A stretch of 64,000 nt of DNA from assembly GCA_040385825.1 (NCBI GenBank), contig JAZKGQ010000006.1:186001-250000 (forward strand). The letters run 5' to 3'. The translations under genes were made by a program, and so were the position numbers. The DNA is from JANNNF01 sp040385825. GTDB taxonomy: Bacteria > Pseudomonadota > Alphaproteobacteria > Rhodobacterales > Rhodobacteraceae. The notes below the pieces were generated by a model, which was not told where the DNA came from, made no database searches, and was given only the letters and a program-made list of their open reading frames with translations. Positions 24,008 to 32,304 of this stretch are shown here, piece by piece; position 1 is the stretch's first letter; every line of letters begins with the position of its first letter.

Positions 24008-25632
24008 CCCGCCGCCTGAAAACTGCCCTTCTGCGCCTGCGCCCAAGCCGCGCCAAACCGGGGGGATGACCCGGCATCGGCAAGCAACTGACCGGGGGCA
24101 AGCTGTTCGTATTGTTCGGCAAAGGAAATCACCCGGTCAGAGGAAGCCCGGCGCAGAAAGTGGTGCGGTTTCAGTTCGGACGGGTGCGACAGCCCGGCCG
24201 CCGCCACCAGTTCGGCCAATGCGTGCAGGGTGTTGCGCTGAAAGCTGGCGACGCGTTCGGCCTTGTCGGGCACCACCACGGCCCGTTGGCGGGCGGGGTC
24301 TTGCGTCGCAACGCCGGTGGGGCAGGCCCCGGTGTGGCAGGACTGCGCCTGAATGCAGCCCACCGCAAACATGAACCCACGCGCCGCATTGCACCAGTCC
24401 GCCCCAAGCGCCAGCACCTTGGCCATGTCGAAGGCAGAGGTGATCTTGCCGCTGGCCCCGATGCGGATGCGGTCACGCAAACCAACCCCCACCAAGGCAT
24501 TGTGAACAAAGGTCAACCCATCGCGCAGTGGCATGCCGACATGGTCCATGAACTCCAGCGGGGCGGCCCCGGTGCCGCCTTCCTTGCCGTCCACCACGAT
24601 GAAATCGGGGGTGATTCCGGTTGCGACCATCGCCTTGCAGATCGCCAGAAATTCCCACGGATGGCCGATGCACAGCTTGAACCCCGCAGGCTTGCCCCCC
24701 GACAACTCGCGCATCCGGGCCACGAATTCCAGCAGGCCTTCCGGCGTGGAAAAGGCCGAATGGCTGGGGGGCGAGATGCAATCCTGCCCCATCGGCACCC
24801 CCCGGATGGCCGAAATCTCTGCCGTCACCTTGGCGCCGGGCAGCACCCCGCCATGGCCGGGTTTGGCACCTTGCGACAGTTTCAGTTCCACCATCCTGAT
24901 CTGCGGATCTGCGGCCGCATCGGCAAACCGGGCCGGATCAAAGCCGCCGTCGGCGGCGCGGCAGCCGAAATAGCCTGACCCAACTTCCCACACCAGATCG
25001 CCGCCAAATTCACGGTGATAGGGCGAAACGCCGCCTTCGCCCGTGTCATGGAAAAACCCGCCCGCCTGCGCGCCCTTGTTCAGCGCGCGAATGGCGTTGG
25101 CCGACAAGGCCCCGTAGCTCATGGCGGAAATGTTCAGCAAGCTGGCGGAATAGGGCTGTGCAGTATCGGCCCCGACCGTCACGCGCATGGCCTGATGCGG
25201 CAAGGCCGGGGTCGGGGCCATCGAATGGTGCAGCCATTCATACTGTTCCTGATAAACGTCGTACTGGGTGCCGAAGGGCCGCTTGTCCAGATCGCGCTTG
25301 GCGCGTTGATAGACGATGGCGCGCTTGTCGCGGGCAAAGGGCATGCCATCCTTGTCGCCTTCAAAGAAATACTGCCGCATTTCGGGCCGGATGCTTTCCA
25401 GCAGGAACCGCAGATGGGCGGCCACCGGGTAGTTGCGCAGCACCGCATGTCTGGTCTGGGTCAGATCGCGCAGGCCAAGGGCCACGATCATCGCCATCGC
25501 CACGCCAAAGGTCAGCACGGGCGTCGCCCACGCTGGCCAGACCATGGCCGCAATCAACGCCAGAACGCCCAGAATCGCAGGCCCGGTCACCAGCATGTAG
25601 CGCGTCTCGAACGGCAGGCGCAGAAACTGCAT
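23974..25632 (-). CDS. Membrane-anchored FMN-binding glutamate-synthase-like protein
   Basis: About 552 residues. Two hydrophobic segments near the N-terminus (about 13-30 and 36-52) are followed by a glutamate synthase alpha-subunit-type FMN barrel: SAMSYGALSANAIRALNKGA, GEGGVSPYH, VDGKEGGTGAAPLEFMDHVG, IGASGKITSAFDMAK, and the Cys-rich GCIQAQSCHTGACPTGVATQ resembling the 3Fe-4S ligand loop. It lacks the glutaminase domain, so it is not a full GOGAT; the reaction is unknown. The ATG at 25632 follows GGGAGA. A small palindrome (AATTCC-TAAC-GGAATT, 25704-25719) lies about 70 bases upstream. Confidence 0.87.
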   Translation of the reverse strand: MQFLRLPFETRYMLVTGPAILGVLALIAAMVWPAWATPVLTFGVAMAMIVALGLRDLTQTRHAVLRNYPVAAHLRFLLESIRPEMRQYFFEGDKDGMPFARDKRAIVYQRAKRDLDKRPFGTQYDVYQEQYEWLHHSMAPTPALPHQAMRVTVGADTAQPYSASLLNISAMSYGALSANAIRALNKGAQAGGFFHDTGEGGVSPYHREFGGDLVWEVGSGYFGCRAADGGFDPARFADAAADPQIRMVELKLSQGAKPGHGGVLPGAKVTAEISAIRGVPMGQDCISPPSHSAFSTPEGLLEFVARMRELSGGKPAGFKLCIGHPWEFLAICKAMVATGITPDFIVVDGKEGGTGAAPLEFMDHVGMPLRDGLTFVHNALVGVGLRDRIRIGASGKITSAFDMAKVLALGADWCNAARGFMFAVGCIQAQSCHTGACPTGVATQDPARQRAVVVPDKAERVASFQRNTLHALAELVAAAGLSHPSELKPHHFLRRASSDRVISFAEQYEQLAPGQLLADAGSSPRFGAAWAQAQKGSFQAAGQSEIPSLRPS

Positions 25633-25725
25633 CACATCTCTCCCTCAAGCAGGCCCATATGACCTGCAACTGATGAAGTGATGGTTAAGGCCGTTCGGAC
25701 ACAAATTCCTAACGGAATTGTTGCT

Positions 25726-26376
25726 TCAGAACGGGCAGGGAGCGGAAAAGCTGATCCAGGCGCCGGTGGCGGGGTGATGCAGCCCCAGGGTTTCGGCGTG
25801 CAGCATCAGGCGCGGATAGGCCCGCGCGACCCCCGTGGCATAGATCGGGTCGCCCAGAATCGGATGGCCCAGGTGCAGCATGTGCACCCGCAACTGGTGA
25901 CTGCGGCCCGTCAGCGGAAACAGCCGCACGCGGGTTTCATCGGGGCTGCGAATGGTCACCTGCCAGTCGGTCTGGGCGGGGCGGCCGTCGGGGGTGATCA
26001 TCTGGCGCGGGCGGTTGGGCCAGTCGGTGGCAAGCGGTTGGTCGACATGGCCAGCCTCGCCTGCCATCTGGCCCCAAACCCTTGCGACATAGGTCTTTTT
26101 CGCCCGACGCCTTTCAAACTCCTGCCCCAGAAATCCTTGCGCCTGTTTGGTGCGGGCATAGATCATCACGCCCGATGTATCGCAATCCAGCCGGTGCACC
26201 AGCAGCGCATCCCAATGGGCGGCTTGCAGTCGGGCGGTCAGGCAATCCTCGCGCCCCGCCAGTTTTCCGGGCACCGACAACAGGCCTGCGGGCTTATTGA
26301 CGACCAGAATCTGCGCATCCTGATAGACCACCTCCAGCGGCACATCGGGGGGGGCATAGACGAAATCGGGGATCAT
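25726..26376 (-). CDS. RluA-family RNA pseudouridine synthase
   Basis: A 216-residue enzyme that isomerises uridine in rRNA or tRNA. HRLDCDTSGVMIYA contains the catalytic Asp; ILVVNKPAGLLSVPG and FPLTGRSHQLRVHMLHLGHPILGDPIY are family motifs. The short form without an S4 domain resembles E. coli RluA (23S U746 and tRNA U32), but the target is not provable. It is the last gene of a four-gene minus-strand operon and overlaps the gene before it as ATGA. Confidence 0.93.
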   Translation of the reverse strand: MIPDFVYAPPDVPLEVVYQDAQILVVNKPAGLLSVPGKLAGREDCLTARLQAAHWDALLVHRLDCDTSGVMIYARTKQAQGFLGQEFERRRAKKTYVARVWGQMAGEAGHVDQPLATDWPNRPRQMITPDGRPAQTDWQVTIRSPDETRVRLFPLTGRSHQLRVHMLHLGHPILGDPIYATGVARAYPRLMLHAETLGLHHPATGAWISFSAPCPF

Positions 26377-27269
26377 GCGATGCTGTGGCCCGCGCTGCGC
26401 AAGGCTGCGGCCAGATGGCGGATATGGGCGGGGCCAACCTCGCAGCAGCCGCCGACCATTGTGGCCCCCATGGCAACCCAGTCCATCGCAAAACCTGTGT
26501 ATTTCTCGGGCGTCAGATCATGGCGGTGGGTCAGATCCTTCACATTCGCCGCATCTTGCAGGAAGTTTCCTGAAATATGGGTAAAGCCGTTGGCATAGGC
26601 CCCGAACGGCAGACCCAGGGTTGCCAGCCCGCGCAGCGCATCGGCCATGACCTCGGGCACCGAACAATTCGCCAGCACGGCCGCAATCGGGTAGGCGGCG
26701 ACAAGGCGGGCAAGGTCGGTCACAGGTTCGCCCGACCGCAGGCGGCTGCCGTCATGATCATCGACGGAAACCGACAGCCACACAGGTTTCCCCGAGGCCA
26801 GCGCCCCCTGAACCGCGCCTTCGCACATGGTAACCGAGGCCATGGTTTCAATCAGGATCACATCGACATGCGGCCCGAGGATGCGGGCAATCTCGGCATA
26901 TTTCGGCGCGGCCTCGGCCACGGGTTGCGTCACTTCGGGCCGGTAAGTGGCCACCAGTGGCCCCATCGACCCCGCAATCAGACCCCGGCCATGGGCAGCG
27001 CGGGCCTCATGCGCCTCGGCCAGCGCGCGCAGATGCAGGGTGTGGAACATCGGATCCAGCCCGTCGCGCACCAGCCGGTCATGGTGAATGGCATAGGTGT
27101 TCGTCGTGGCAAGGCTGGCCCCGGCGGCGAAATAATCGGCGTGGATGTCGCGCACCATGCCGGGGTGGTCGATCATCACGCGGGTCGCCCACAGCGGCGT
27201 GGGCGCGTCGCCGGACCGGGCGACCAGTTCCTGCCCCATGCCGCCGTCCAGAAGGGTGATCGTTGCCAT
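26373..27269 (-). CDS. Homocysteine S-methyltransferase family protein
   Basis: A 298-residue protein of the MmuM/BHMT/MetH N-terminal family that transfers a methyl group to homocysteine, giving methionine. LLDGGMGQELVAR starts the barrel; the zinc site is formed by the NCS and the paired cysteines of MVGGCCEVGPAHIRHLA. The methyl donor (S-methylmethionine, SAM or a betaine) cannot be read from sequence. It lies 3 bases behind the methionine-sulfoxide reductase gene and overlaps rluA by 4, which ties it to methionine recovery. Confidence 0.9.
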   Translation of the reverse strand: MATITLLDGGMGQELVARSGDAPTPLWATRVMIDHPGMVRDIHADYFAAGASLATTNTYAIHHDRLVRDGLDPMFHTLHLRALAEAHEARAAHGRGLIAGSMGPLVATYRPEVTQPVAEAAPKYAEIARILGPHVDVILIETMASVTMCEGAVQGALASGKPVWLSVSVDDHDGSRLRSGEPVTDLARLVAAYPIAAVLANCSVPEVMADALRGLATLGLPFGAYANGFTHISGNFLQDAANVKDLTHRHDLTPEKYTGFAMDWVAMGATMVGGCCEVGPAHIRHLAAALRSAGHSIA

Positions 27270-27272
27270 GGT

Positions 27273-27725
27273 CTACCTCGCGTCCTTGAAGACTTCGGCC
27301 AGCAGGGGCACCAGCCAGGCCTCGTCCGCGTCGGTAAAGGCGGCGGGGGTGTCGCTGTCAATATCCAGCACGCCAAGCAGGGTGCCCGCCCCGTTCCACA
27401 CTGGCAGCACCAGTTCCGACCGGGTGGACGACGCGCAGGCGATATGGCCGGGGAAGGCATCGACATCGGGCACGTTCTGCACCTGCCCCGTGCGCGCGCA
27501 AGCCCCGCACACCCCGCGCGAGAACGGGATCACAAGGCAGCCATGGCCGCCCTGATAGGGACCGATCTTCAGCATCTCTGGCCCGGTGACGCGGTAAAAC
27601 CCGGTCCAGTCGGCAAAGGGATGGGCATGGTGAATCTCGCAGGCCAGGGTGGCCATCAGGGCCACGGCGTCTGTCTCACCATGGGACAGGGCGCGGATGC
27701 TGTCGGTAACTTCCTGATAGTTCAT
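27273..27725 (-). CDS. msrC: Free methionine-(R)-sulfoxide reductase
   Basis: A 150-residue GAF-fold enzyme that reduces free L-methionine-R-sulfoxide. The three catalytic cysteines are Cys63, Cys73 and Cys97, in HGCLVIPFSRGVCGAC and FPGHIACAS. Their spacing (10 and 24) equals that of E. coli fRMsr (Cys84, Cys94, Cys118); Cys76 is extra. SELVLPV and LLGVLDIDSD complete the family pattern. It stands 3 bases after the gamma-glutamyltransferase gene and 3 before the homocysteine methyltransferase gene. Confidence 0.92.
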   Translation of the reverse strand: MNYQEVTDSIRALSHGETDAVALMATLACEIHHAHPFADWTGFYRVTGPEMLKIGPYQGGHGCLVIPFSRGVCGACARTGQVQNVPDVDAFPGHIACASSTRSELVLPVWNGAGTLLGVLDIDSDTPAAFTDADEAWLVPLLAEVFKDAR

Positions 27726-27728
27726 ATC

Positions 27729-29306
27729 TTAATACCCCAAAGCACAGCCATCCTTGCGCGGGTCGGACGCGCCGACCAGCACACCATCCGCCCCGATCAG
27801 CACCGCCTGCGCGCCGCCAAGCGGGGCACCCGGCACCGACACGTCATGGCCCATTTCGGCAAGACGCGCGCGCACGGCATCGGGATAGCCGCGTTCCACC
27901 TGCATGCCTTCCGGCCCGCTGAAGCAGCGGGGGGCATCGATGGCGTCCTGCGGGGCCATGCCGAAATCCACCATGTTGGTGACGAACCGCGCGTGACCGC
28001 AGGGCTGATAGGCCCCGCCCATCACGCCAAACGGCATCGTCACCCGGCCACCCTGCGCCAGCATGCCGGGAATGATGGTGTGCATCGGGCGCTTGCCGCC
28101 CGCAGCCTCGTTCGGGTGGCCTGGGTCCAGAGTGAACCCCGCGCCCCGGTTCTGGAAATTGATCCCGAATTTCGACGAGGCAAAGCCCGACCCGAAGGCC
28201 CAGAAGATCGAATAGATCAGCGACACCGCCATGCGGTTGCTGTCAACCACGGTGATATAGATGGTATCGCGGTGCATGGCCTCGGTCAGCGGGGCGGCGG
28301 CGGGCATCGCGCGGGTGGGGTCGATCAGGGCGGCCAGCTTTGCCGCCGTATCAGCGCTGAGCATGTAGTCCAGCCGGAGGGTATGGTCGGGGTCCGCCAG
28401 AAAGCGGTTGCGGGCGTCATAGGCCAGCTTGGACGCCTCGGCCTCGACATGCGCGCGCGCCACGCCGAACGGGTCCATCGCCGCCAGATCGAAATGCGAC
28501 AGGATGTTCAGCAGCAGGATCGCCGTCGCCCCCTGCCCGTTTGGCGGATGCTCGATCAGCTCGCTGCCCTTGTAGGGGCCGCTGACGGGCTGGGTATAGT
28601 CGCAGGCCACCCCGGCCAGATCGTCCAGCGTATGGCTGCCACCAAGGGCGCGCAGCGAGGTGATCATATCCTCGGCCACCTCGCCCTGGTAAAACCCGGC
28701 GCGCCCGTCGCGGGCGATGCGCTTCAGCACCTCGGCCTGGCCCGGCGCGCGGAAAATCTGCCCGGTCTTTGGCGCGGCACCGCCCAGTGAGTAGAACTCA
28801 CGCGCGGCACCTTTCAGCACCGGCAGATCCTCGGCCCAGTCAAAGGCCACGCGCGGGGCCACCGGAATGCCTTCGGTGGCATAGTGGATGGCGGGGGCCA
28901 GCACGCGGTCCAGCGGCAGTTTGCCCCAGTCGGCGTTCAGGCGGCAAAAGGCGTCAATCGCACCGGGCAGGGTGACAGCTTCGATCCCGTAGGTGGGAAT
29001 TGCCGTCAGGCCGCCGTCGCGCATCGCCTGCGCCGACAGCCCGGCAGGGGCGCGCCCCGACCCGTTCAGGGCAACCACCGGCGCATCGCCGCCCGGATGC
29101 AGCAGTACAAAGCAATCGCCGCCGATCCCGGTCATCTGCGGTTCCGCAATGCCCAGCACCAGCGCCCCGGCAATCGCCGCATCCACCGCATTGCCGCCCG
29201 CCTTCAGCGTTTCGATCGCCACCTGTGCGGCAATCGGATGCGAAGTCGCACAGACCCCGTTGGCAGCATAGACGGCCGACCGGCCCGGCATGTGAAAATC
29301 GCGCAT
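27729..29306 (-). CDS. Gamma-glutamyltransferase family protein
   Basis: A 525-residue Ntn-hydrolase precursor. The N-terminal part has ATSHPIAAQVAIETLKAGGNAVDAA and GIGGDCFVLL. The self-cleaving, catalytic Thr lies in HRDTIYITVVD, followed by SGFASSKFGINFQNRG and GGKRPMHTIIPGM. Such enzymes hydrolyse glutathione or gamma-glutamyl amides, or acyl groups in related branches. No signal peptide is visible, so a cytoplasmic role is possible. The start at 29306 follows a G-rich ribosome site; earlier in-frame ATGs lack homology. It is the first gene of the msrC operon. Confidence 0.87.
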   Translation of the reverse strand: MRDFHMPGRSAVYAANGVCATSHPIAAQVAIETLKAGGNAVDAAIAGALVLGIAEPQMTGIGGDCFVLLHPGGDAPVVALNGSGRAPAGLSAQAMRDGGLTAIPTYGIEAVTLPGAIDAFCRLNADWGKLPLDRVLAPAIHYATEGIPVAPRVAFDWAEDLPVLKGAAREFYSLGGAAPKTGQIFRAPGQAEVLKRIARDGRAGFYQGEVAEDMITSLRALGGSHTLDDLAGVACDYTQPVSGPYKGSELIEHPPNGQGATAILLLNILSHFDLAAMDPFGVARAHVEAEASKLAYDARNRFLADPDHTLRLDYMLSADTAAKLAALIDPTRAMPAAAPLTEAMHRDTIYITVVDSNRMAVSLIYSIFWAFGSGFASSKFGINFQNRGAGFTLDPGHPNEAAGGKRPMHTIIPGMLAQGGRVTMPFGVMGGAYQPCGHARFVTNMVDFGMAPQDAIDAPRCFSGPEGMQVERGYPDAVRARLAEMGHDVSVPGAPLGGAQAVLIGADGVLVGASDPRKDGCALGY

Positions 29307-29377
29307 GTTCCCCCCAAGGTTCGCCATCAGCCTAGGGCCTGCGTCAGGGAAAGCCAAGGATGCGGGGGAAGATAGGC

Positions 29378-29423
29378 CCTCGGCGTCAGGACTGGGTGGG
29401 GGCTATTGATCCCGACGCCGAGG
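29378..29423. repeat. 10-bp inverted repeat upstream of the gamma-glutamyltransferase gene
   Basis: CCTCGGCGTC (29378-29387) and GACGCCGAGG (29414-29423) are perfect inverted copies with 26 bases between them. They lie about 70-115 bases upstream of the ggt start and downstream of the anti-sigma kinase gene, so they could be a regulatory site or a loose hairpin. I see no gene in 29307-29532. Confidence 0.5.
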
Positions 29424-29532
29424 TGAAGCTTTATGCAGCTACATGTCTGAATATCGGGGTCGGGCGCGGCAGTTTTAGGGGGAAACTTGGGCTTTTCCGC
29501 GTCAATTCTGACGCTTTGGAAACAGTGCCGGG

Positions 29533-29991
29533 TTATCGCGGATATTGTCCGGCCTCCAGCCGGAAACTCAGCAGGTTTTGCCCCCCCACCCGGTCATAGG
29601 CGAGATCCCGCGACAGGGTACGAATCAAATGCCAGCCGAACCCGCCTTCGGCCAGCGCATCGGGCACCGCTGCATCGGGCGGCGCAGGCAAAACCCCGGT
29701 GGGCAAGACCTTGCCCGGCATCGGCACGCCGCTGTCGATGATCCGGCAAACCAGCCCAGTGCCGTTCAGCATCAGCGTCAGCTCGATCTCGCCCTGATCG
29801 CGGGCATAGGCGTGTTCGACGATGTTGTTCAGCGCCTCGGCCAGAACGATTTCGGCGGTGCCGCGGTGGTCTTCGGGCAGACTGCGCAACAGCAGCGTGT
29901 CGAACAGCGCGCGCAGACCATCGCGCACGGCCAGCGGGTCTGACGGAATGACGATGCGGGCCACGGCGGGGGCACCCATGTCAGACGGCAT
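29533..29991 (-). CDS. Anti-sigma-factor serine kinase (RsbW-like ATPase)
   Basis: A 152-residue HATPase domain protein. The N-box is EALNNIVEHAYA, and EGGFGWHLIRTL is the glycine-rich ATP lid. Such kinases phosphorylate a STAS antagonist and sequester a sigma factor or other partner. It follows the STAS gene: the ATG at 29991 would overlap it by 11 bases, whereas one at 29979 lies 1 base after its stop. No sigma factor or PP2C phosphatase is in the window. Confidence 0.88.
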   Translation of the reverse strand: MPSDMGAPAVARIVIPSDPLAVRDGLRALFDTLLLRSLPEDHRGTAEIVLAEALNNIVEHAYARDQGEIELTLMLNGTGLVCRIIDSGVPMPGKVLPTGVLPAPPDAAVPDALAEGGFGWHLIRTLSRDLAYDRVGGQNLLSFRLEAGQYPR

Positions 29992-30316
29992 TGCGCAGAT
30001 TTTCGGGCACCGCCGGATGGATCAGGAACACCGAATCCATCCGCGTCAGGCGGAACACCTTTTCCACCGTGGGGGTCAGCCCCGCCAGTTCCAGCTTGCG
30101 CCCCGGCCCCAGCAATTTCATCACCGCGACGACCGCACCCAACCCGCTGCTGTCCAGAAAATCGACCCGCGCCATATCCAGCACCACGCGGGGGCTGGCA
30201 TCCTGCACCAGTTCGCGCATCCGTTCCTTGAACTGGATCGCGCCTGCGGCATCGATCCGGTTGTTCATCGCGCGCACCACCAGCATTCCTGCGCGCGGTT
30301 CTGCCAAAAGCTCCAT
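29981..30316 (-). CDS. STAS-domain anti-sigma-factor antagonist
   Basis: A 111-residue single STAS domain. RVVLDMARVDFLDSSGLGAVVAVMK contains the serine that RsbW-type kinases phosphorylate (DSSGLG); NNRIDAAGAIQFKERM is the preceding strand/helix. Paired with the ATPase gene downstream, it forms a partner-switching module. It starts 62 bases after hspQ on the same strand. Confidence 0.92.
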   Translation of the reverse strand: MELLAEPRAGMLVVRAMNNRIDAAGAIQFKERMRELVQDASPRVVLDMARVDFLDSSGLGAVVAVMKLLGPGRKLELAGLTPTVEKVFRLTRMDSVFLIHPAVPENLRNAV

Positions 30317-30378
30317 CTGCCTGCTCCATCCATGTGTTGCGGGCAGAATAGCGGCGAAGGGTTATCAACAGGTAAGCG

Positions 30379-30705
30379 TCAGTTCATCTGAAACTGAAGC
30401 GGATAGCGCCCATCGGTGAAATCGCCGAACAGATCGCCCAGATCGGGGTGATCGACGGGTTCGCCGGTTTCGTCCGGGACCAGGTTCTGTTCCGACACAT
30501 AGGCCACATAGAAACTCTGGTCGTTTTCGGCCAGCAGATGGTAGAACGGCTGGTCCTTGGACGGGCGGCTGTCTTCGGGGATGTTTTCGTACCATTCGTC
30601 CGAGTTGGAAAACATCGCATCCACATCAAACACGACACCACGAAACGGATGCTTCTTGTGACGAAGCACCTGTCCGATGTGGTATTTGGCCTGTGTCTGC
30701 ATCAT
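30379..30705 (-). CDS. hspQ: Heat-shock protein HspQ
   Basis: A 108-residue HspQ/YccV-family protein: KYHIGQVLRHKKHPFRGVVFDVD, DQPFYHLLAENDQ and YVAYVSEQNLV are the conserved core. In E. coli HspQ binds hemimethylated DNA and modulates Lon degradation. The C-terminal tail LFGDFTDGRYPLQFQMN is an extension on the core. The first two codons are both ATG; GGGGGA stands before them. It lies upstream of the STAS/kinase pair. Confidence 0.93.
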   Translation of the reverse strand: MMQTQAKYHIGQVLRHKKHPFRGVVFDVDAMFSNSDEWYENIPEDSRPSKDQPFYHLLAENDQSFYVAYVSEQNLVPDETGEPVDHPDLGDLFGDFTDGRYPLQFQMN

Positions 30706-30937
30706 GCGCGGTATCCCCCGGATATGGTTATTATTCCGTCACACCCTGCCTTGTCCATCCAAGAGCTGCGGGTCAGGGGGAAACAGTCTGTGGCCCCCAT
30801 CCCGACAGTTGCCGCGCGTCAGGCCCGCTGATCGCGCAAAACTGATCGGCGCGGGGGCCGATTGCAGACAACAGACCATTCACATGCCGAAGTTTTTCGC
30901 CTATCGTCCAGACAAAATAAAAACGTACGAGGGGCAG

Positions 30938-31522
30938 ATGAGCAGGTTTCTCCGTGCGGCGATCATGATGCTGTTTCTGGCCTCTTGTGGGGGCGGCGGC
31001 AACTTTTCGGCGCCAAAAGATCTGGACGACGCTTGCGCGATCGTGAAGCAGCGGCCGCAGTATCTGTCTGCCATGCGGGCGACAGAACGCAAATGGGGCA
31101 TTCCGGTGCATGTCCAGATGGCGACGATCTATCAGGAATCCAAGTTCATCGGCAACGCCCGCACTCCGCACCGCTTTGCGCTTGGGGTGATCCCGATGGG
31201 GCGGCAATCCACCGCCTATGGCTACAGTCAGGCGCTGAACGGAACCTGGGAAGAATACCAGCAATCCGAACGCCGCGGCGGGGCCAAGCGCGACCGCATT
31301 TCGGATGCCGCCGATTTCATGGGCTGGTACATGAACGAAAGCACGCAGCGCCTCGGCATTTCCAGGCAAGACGCGGAATCGCAGTATCTGGCCTATCACG
31401 AAGGCCGCACCGGATTTGTCAGCCAAAGCTATCTGGCAAAACCCTGGCTGGTCGAGGTTGCGGCAGGCGTCGGGGCGCGGTCTGAAATGTACCGCGCGCA
31501 GTTGCAGGGCTGCCGCCGCTGA
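30938..31522 (+). CDS. Lytic transglycosylase-like lipoprotein
   Basis: A 194-residue lipoprotein. MSRFLRAAIMMLFLASCGGG is a lipoprotein signal (lipobox FLASC). The SLT-type domain has the catalytic-Glu-like YQESKFIGNAR and AYGYSQALNGTWEEYQ. Such enzymes cleave peptidoglycan glycan strands. The ATG follows GAGGGGC; the upstream open frame is not coding. Its stop directly abuts the stop of the convergent lolA. Confidence 0.88.
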   Translation: MSRFLRAAIMMLFLASCGGGGNFSAPKDLDDACAIVKQRPQYLSAMRATERKWGIPVHVQMATIYQESKFIGNARTPHRFALGVIPMGRQSTAYGYSQALNGTWEEYQQSERRGGAKRDRISDAADFMGWYMNESTQRLGISRQDAESQYLAYHEGRTGFVSQSYLAKPWLVEVAAGVGARSEMYRAQLQGCRR

Positions 31523-32125
31523 TCAGTTGTTGCGGCGGCCGATTTCGCCGTCGATGCTGAACAGGCTGCCCTTCAGGTCCATGCCTTTCTGCATGTCGCC
31601 CAGGATCACCGTGGTCTGATTGCCGGTGTCATCGGTGATCACCCATTGGCGCAGTTCAACCGGAGAGTCGGTGAACACCAGCTCGATGGTGCCATATTCG
31701 GGGTTGGCCGGGTCTTGCGCCGTGATGCGGGTCGAGGTGCCGTCTTCCTTGTGACCCACCACCATCCTGGCACGCCCCAGATCGACGTTGCTGGCAAGGA
31801 TCAGATTCAGCGGTGTGCGCTGCAACGGGTATTGCTCGGGCGGCTGGTTGGATTTGGCATCAAAGATCGCCACTGTCCCGGCACTGGCCAGCACCAGCGA
31901 CTTGTCGGGCTTGGCATATTCGAACCGCACCCGGCCGGGGCGCTTGATGAACAGCTTGCCGGTGGTGATCGACCCGTCGCCGTTCACCTGGGTAAAATCG
32001 GCGGCAGCGGTGGTCAGCCCGTTCAGGTATTTCGACAGCGCCCCGAGCGAGATTTTCTCGGCCTGCGCGGGCAGGGCAAGGGCAAGAACGACAATCGGGG
32101 CCATCAGGGCGGTTCTGATCTTCAT
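31523..32125 (-). CDS. lolA: Outer-membrane lipoprotein carrier LolA
   Basis: A 200-residue periplasmic chaperone that ferries lipoproteins to the outer membrane. MKIRTALMAPIVVLALALPAQA is a signal peptide; DFTQVNGDGSITTGKLFIKRPGRVRFEY and the closing DLKGSLFSI are typical of the LolA fold. The start at 32125 gives the signal peptide immediately. It stands apart from ftsK, which precedes lolA in some relatives; here kup and an MFS gene lie between them. Confidence 0.88.
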   Translation of the reverse strand: MKIRTALMAPIVVLALALPAQAEKISLGALSKYLNGLTTAAADFTQVNGDGSITTGKLFIKRPGRVRFEYAKPDKSLVLASAGTVAIFDAKSNQPPEQYPLQRTPLNLILASNVDLGRARMVVGHKEDGTSTRITAQDPANPEYGTIELVFTDSPVELRQWVITDDTGNQTTVILGDMQKGMDLKGSLFSIDGEIGRRNN

Positions 32126-32304
32126 GGTCCCAATATAGGCGAGGTGCGGCCATCCTGCATCCCCCTTCCCGCTCACAAGGCGGCGAGGCGCTGCAATGCG
32201 CACGCCGCATGGCGGCTATGACCAAAGGAGGGCATGGCCACAGGTGTTCGGCCCCCGTCGCCCGTGCTAGCGTCGCGGGCCGTGCCGAACCCGAGGAGAC
32301 AGGG

